Shown: in pieces, positions 50,520-51,806 of the stretch
Layout of the letters: each line of letters begins with the position of its first letter
Numbering within the stretch: position 1 is the first letter of the stretch
NCBI GenBank assembly: GCA_017622505.1
Contig: JAGAQZ010000026.1
Coordinates: 1 to 51,806, forward strand
Length of the DNA stretch: 51,806 nt
Source of the DNA: Lachnospiraceae bacterium
GTDB taxonomy: Bacteria; Bacillota; Clostridia; Lachnospirales; Lachnospiraceae
Reading direction: 5' to 3'
Position numbers and translations under genes: made by a program
Notes under the pieces: model-generated
Seen by the model: the letters and a program-made list of their open reading frames with translations, nothing else
Databases searched by the model: none
Told to the model about the DNA's origin: nothing

Positions 50520-51749
50520 TCACGAAACAACCGCTGTCAGTTTCCCTACCACAATGGTCATATCGTCGCGAATCCGGCCTGCGCATCTGCGGATTGTACA
50601 TTGCATCAGGAAATTTGCTGCTTCCTCCACATCGTCAATCTCCATCTTGGCAAAGGTCTGCAGAAGTGATTTTTCGTCTCCGTAACACTCCAGGACACCG
50701 TCTGAAATCATCAATATGCAATTCCCTTCCGTCAGTTCATAGATGGTATCAAACAAGCCATCTGTATCAATCTCACTTTTTAATGTATCCGCTATGTATA
50801 CTCCATTTTCACCTTCCAAACCGTTCACATGAAAGCCCAACGGGAAGCCTATATTTTTAACCCGCTCTATTGTATCGTCCCGACGGATATAACTGTCACA
50901 GGCCCCGTACTTACGAAACGCCACAGTCCCTTCCACCAAGTCCAATATACCCACGTCCAATGTAGGCATATTCTGTTCCCTTCCCTGGGCGACAAAAAGA
51001 CTGTTCACCATATCCGCCGCTTCCTGCATGGTAAAACCGGTATCCAGATATTTTTCCACCAGTTCCAATACCCTCTCGCTATCGCGACATGCCTCCGCGC
51101 CTGAGCCGGCCCCGTCTGAAATCATACAAACTTTTTTGGTTCCCGTGACATCATACACAAGACAATTATCTCCTGACACCGCCTCGTTTTCCTTGGTAGC
51201 CACGGCAATCCCTGTTTTAAATTGGAAACGCCCGCGGCTTTCAAACACATATGTATCATATTCATACGCCACAAAAAACAAATTCTCCTTAGCCGATACC
51301 AAAGGAAACCCAAACAATTCCGTCAAAACGCCGGCAATGTCCTCAGTGGTGTAATCCGCATTCCGCTGGCCGCGCATGGTCAATACAAACTGCAGTGCTC
51401 CTTTTCGCCGAAGCAGAAAGATTTCTTTTAAAAGAATACCGTGTTTGGATAAGCCATTTTTTAAAATCCGTACTTTTCTGGCATTCGGCACACTGTAGGT
51501 CAGGCTTTCCTCCGCCAACTCCTCCATACTTTTGGCCATTTCCTTAAGGCGCAGTTCCATAATTCTTCGGTTCTCATGTAAAATTTTTTGAAAAACAAGT
51601 TCCCTGCGGTCCATAATGCCTGTAGGTGCTTCTGCTTCCATCTCCCGAAAAGAATATGAAAGCTCTTTGTACGCATCTGCCAGAAGCAGAATCCGCTTTC
51701 TCCCATATGCAGGCAGCAATTTCGCTTCCTCCTTTTTATCCAAACCCAT
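50520..51749 (-). CDS. Soluble SpoIIE-like PP2C phosphatase
   Basis: 409 residues from the chosen ATG (GGAGG eight bases upstream; an earlier ATG lacks a site). The N-terminal 180 residues are helical with no transmembrane segments. Residues 185-405 are a PPM/PP2C domain with metal-binding Asp in MISDGAGSG and a later ISDGVLE. SpoIIE of Bacillus has ten transmembrane helices and about 830 residues; here only the cytosolic part is encoded. Position before tilS-hpt-ftsH is that of spoIIE. It may dephosphorylate SpoIIAA-like anti-anti-sigma factors. An in-frame stop directly upstream excludes a longer form. Confidence 0.83.
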   Translation of the reverse strand: MGLDKKEEAKLLPAYGRKRILLLADAYKELSYSFREMEAEAPTGIMDRRELVFQKILHENRRIMELRLKEMAKSMEELAEESLTYSVPNARKVRILKNGLSKHGILLKEIFLLRRKGALQFVLTMRGQRNADYTTEDIAGVLTELFGFPLVSAKENLFFVAYEYDTYVFESRGRFQFKTGIAVATKENEAVSGDNCLVYDVTGTKKVCMISDGAGSGAEACRDSERVLELVEKYLDTGFTMQEAADMVNSLFVAQGREQNMPTLDVGILDLVEGTVAFRKYGACDSYIRRDDTIERVKNIGFPLGFHVNGLEGENGVYIADTLKSEIDTDGLFDTIYELTEGNCILMISDGVLECYGDEKSLLQTFAKMEIDDVEEAANFLMQCTIRRCAGRIRDDMTIVVGKLTAVVS

Positions 51750-51770
51750 ATCCACATCCTCCTGCATGTC

Positions 51771-51806
51771 CTATTTCTCCGACCGGTTGCATATAATCAA
51801 ATAAAA
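51771..51806 (-). CDS. Possible 3' end of an upstream gene (cut by window edge)
   Basis: The last 11 codons before a TAG read FYLIICNRSEK, ending 21 bases before the chosen SpoIIE-like start. In Clostridia a septum-formation initiator (DivIC/FtsB) or S1-domain gene is common here, but the stretch is too short to identify. Confidence 0.3.
   Translation of the reverse strand, partial: FYLIICNRSEK

Noticed and set aside
50520-51806. SpoIIE gene truncated by a frameshift.
   Set aside because: A TAG lies in frame just before the start and the chosen ATG has a strong ribosome site, so it looks like a genuine short gene.

Overview
The window looks like a chromosomal segment of an anaerobic, Gram-positive member of Clostridia, most probably Lachnospiraceae. 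Supporting signs are acetate kinase, a radical-SAM activase of the anaerobic ribonucleotide reductase type, an oxygen-sensitive HgdC/HgdB-type activase pair, a proline T-box, tadA next to the SRP RNA gene, a SpoIIE-like phosphatase/tilS/hpt/ftsH block, a CD1871A-type CXXC microprotein, strong AGGAGG-type ribosome sites and many U-tract terminators. I see no phage, insertion sequence or CRISPR. The species cannot be named from the sequence alone.

Layout. 1-890 is the start of an ATP synthase operon (atpZ-like, atpI-like, partial atpB) on the minus strand. 1011-5800 holds a DUF402 gene and a minus-strand housekeeping group (SleB-like hydrolase, dCMP deaminase, rpiB, sua5, CwlD-like amidase). 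5900-10000 holds ackA and proS with two unusual palindromic elements and a proline T-box. 10075-14100 is a phosphate module: a Pho-box-like array, a Na/Pi cotransporter and a PhoP/PhoR-like two-component system. 14169-17270 has small membrane, hydrolase, degenerate HD-GYP and CarD genes. 17626-25543 is a minus-strand run: PlsC acyltransferase, AMP-forming acyl ligase, acyl carrier protein, patatin, and a two-gene HgdC/HgdB-like system. A second two-component system diverges from it (25821-27645).

27739-32357 carries a membrane-anchored clostripain-type protease, pgeF, SRP RNA, tadA and a DUF4177-like gene. 32560-41819 carries an nrdG-like activase, a lineage-specific protein, a membrane XRE regulator overlapping a CPBP protease gene, a redox cluster (TlpA lipoprotein, 48-residue CXXC protein, polyferredoxin), a CdaR-type regulator, a GH13 amylase and a small XRE regulator. 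41905-45908 is a MacB-type ABC transporter with a TetR regulator and three related palindromic operators. 46526-51806 is the ftsH-hpt-tilS-SpoIIE-like block read right to left.

The most unusual signals are non-coding. Two roughly 140-155 bp elements (6522-6662 and 46038-46193) share a conserved core and the same nested hairpin plan while their stems differ in sequence, as expected of a dispersed structured family. A third, larger palindrome (9460-9689) sits between the proline T-box and proS. The best candidate functional systems are the PlsC/ligase/ACP/patatin lipid module, the XRE-membrane-regulator/CPBP-protease pair and the CXXC microprotein redox cluster.
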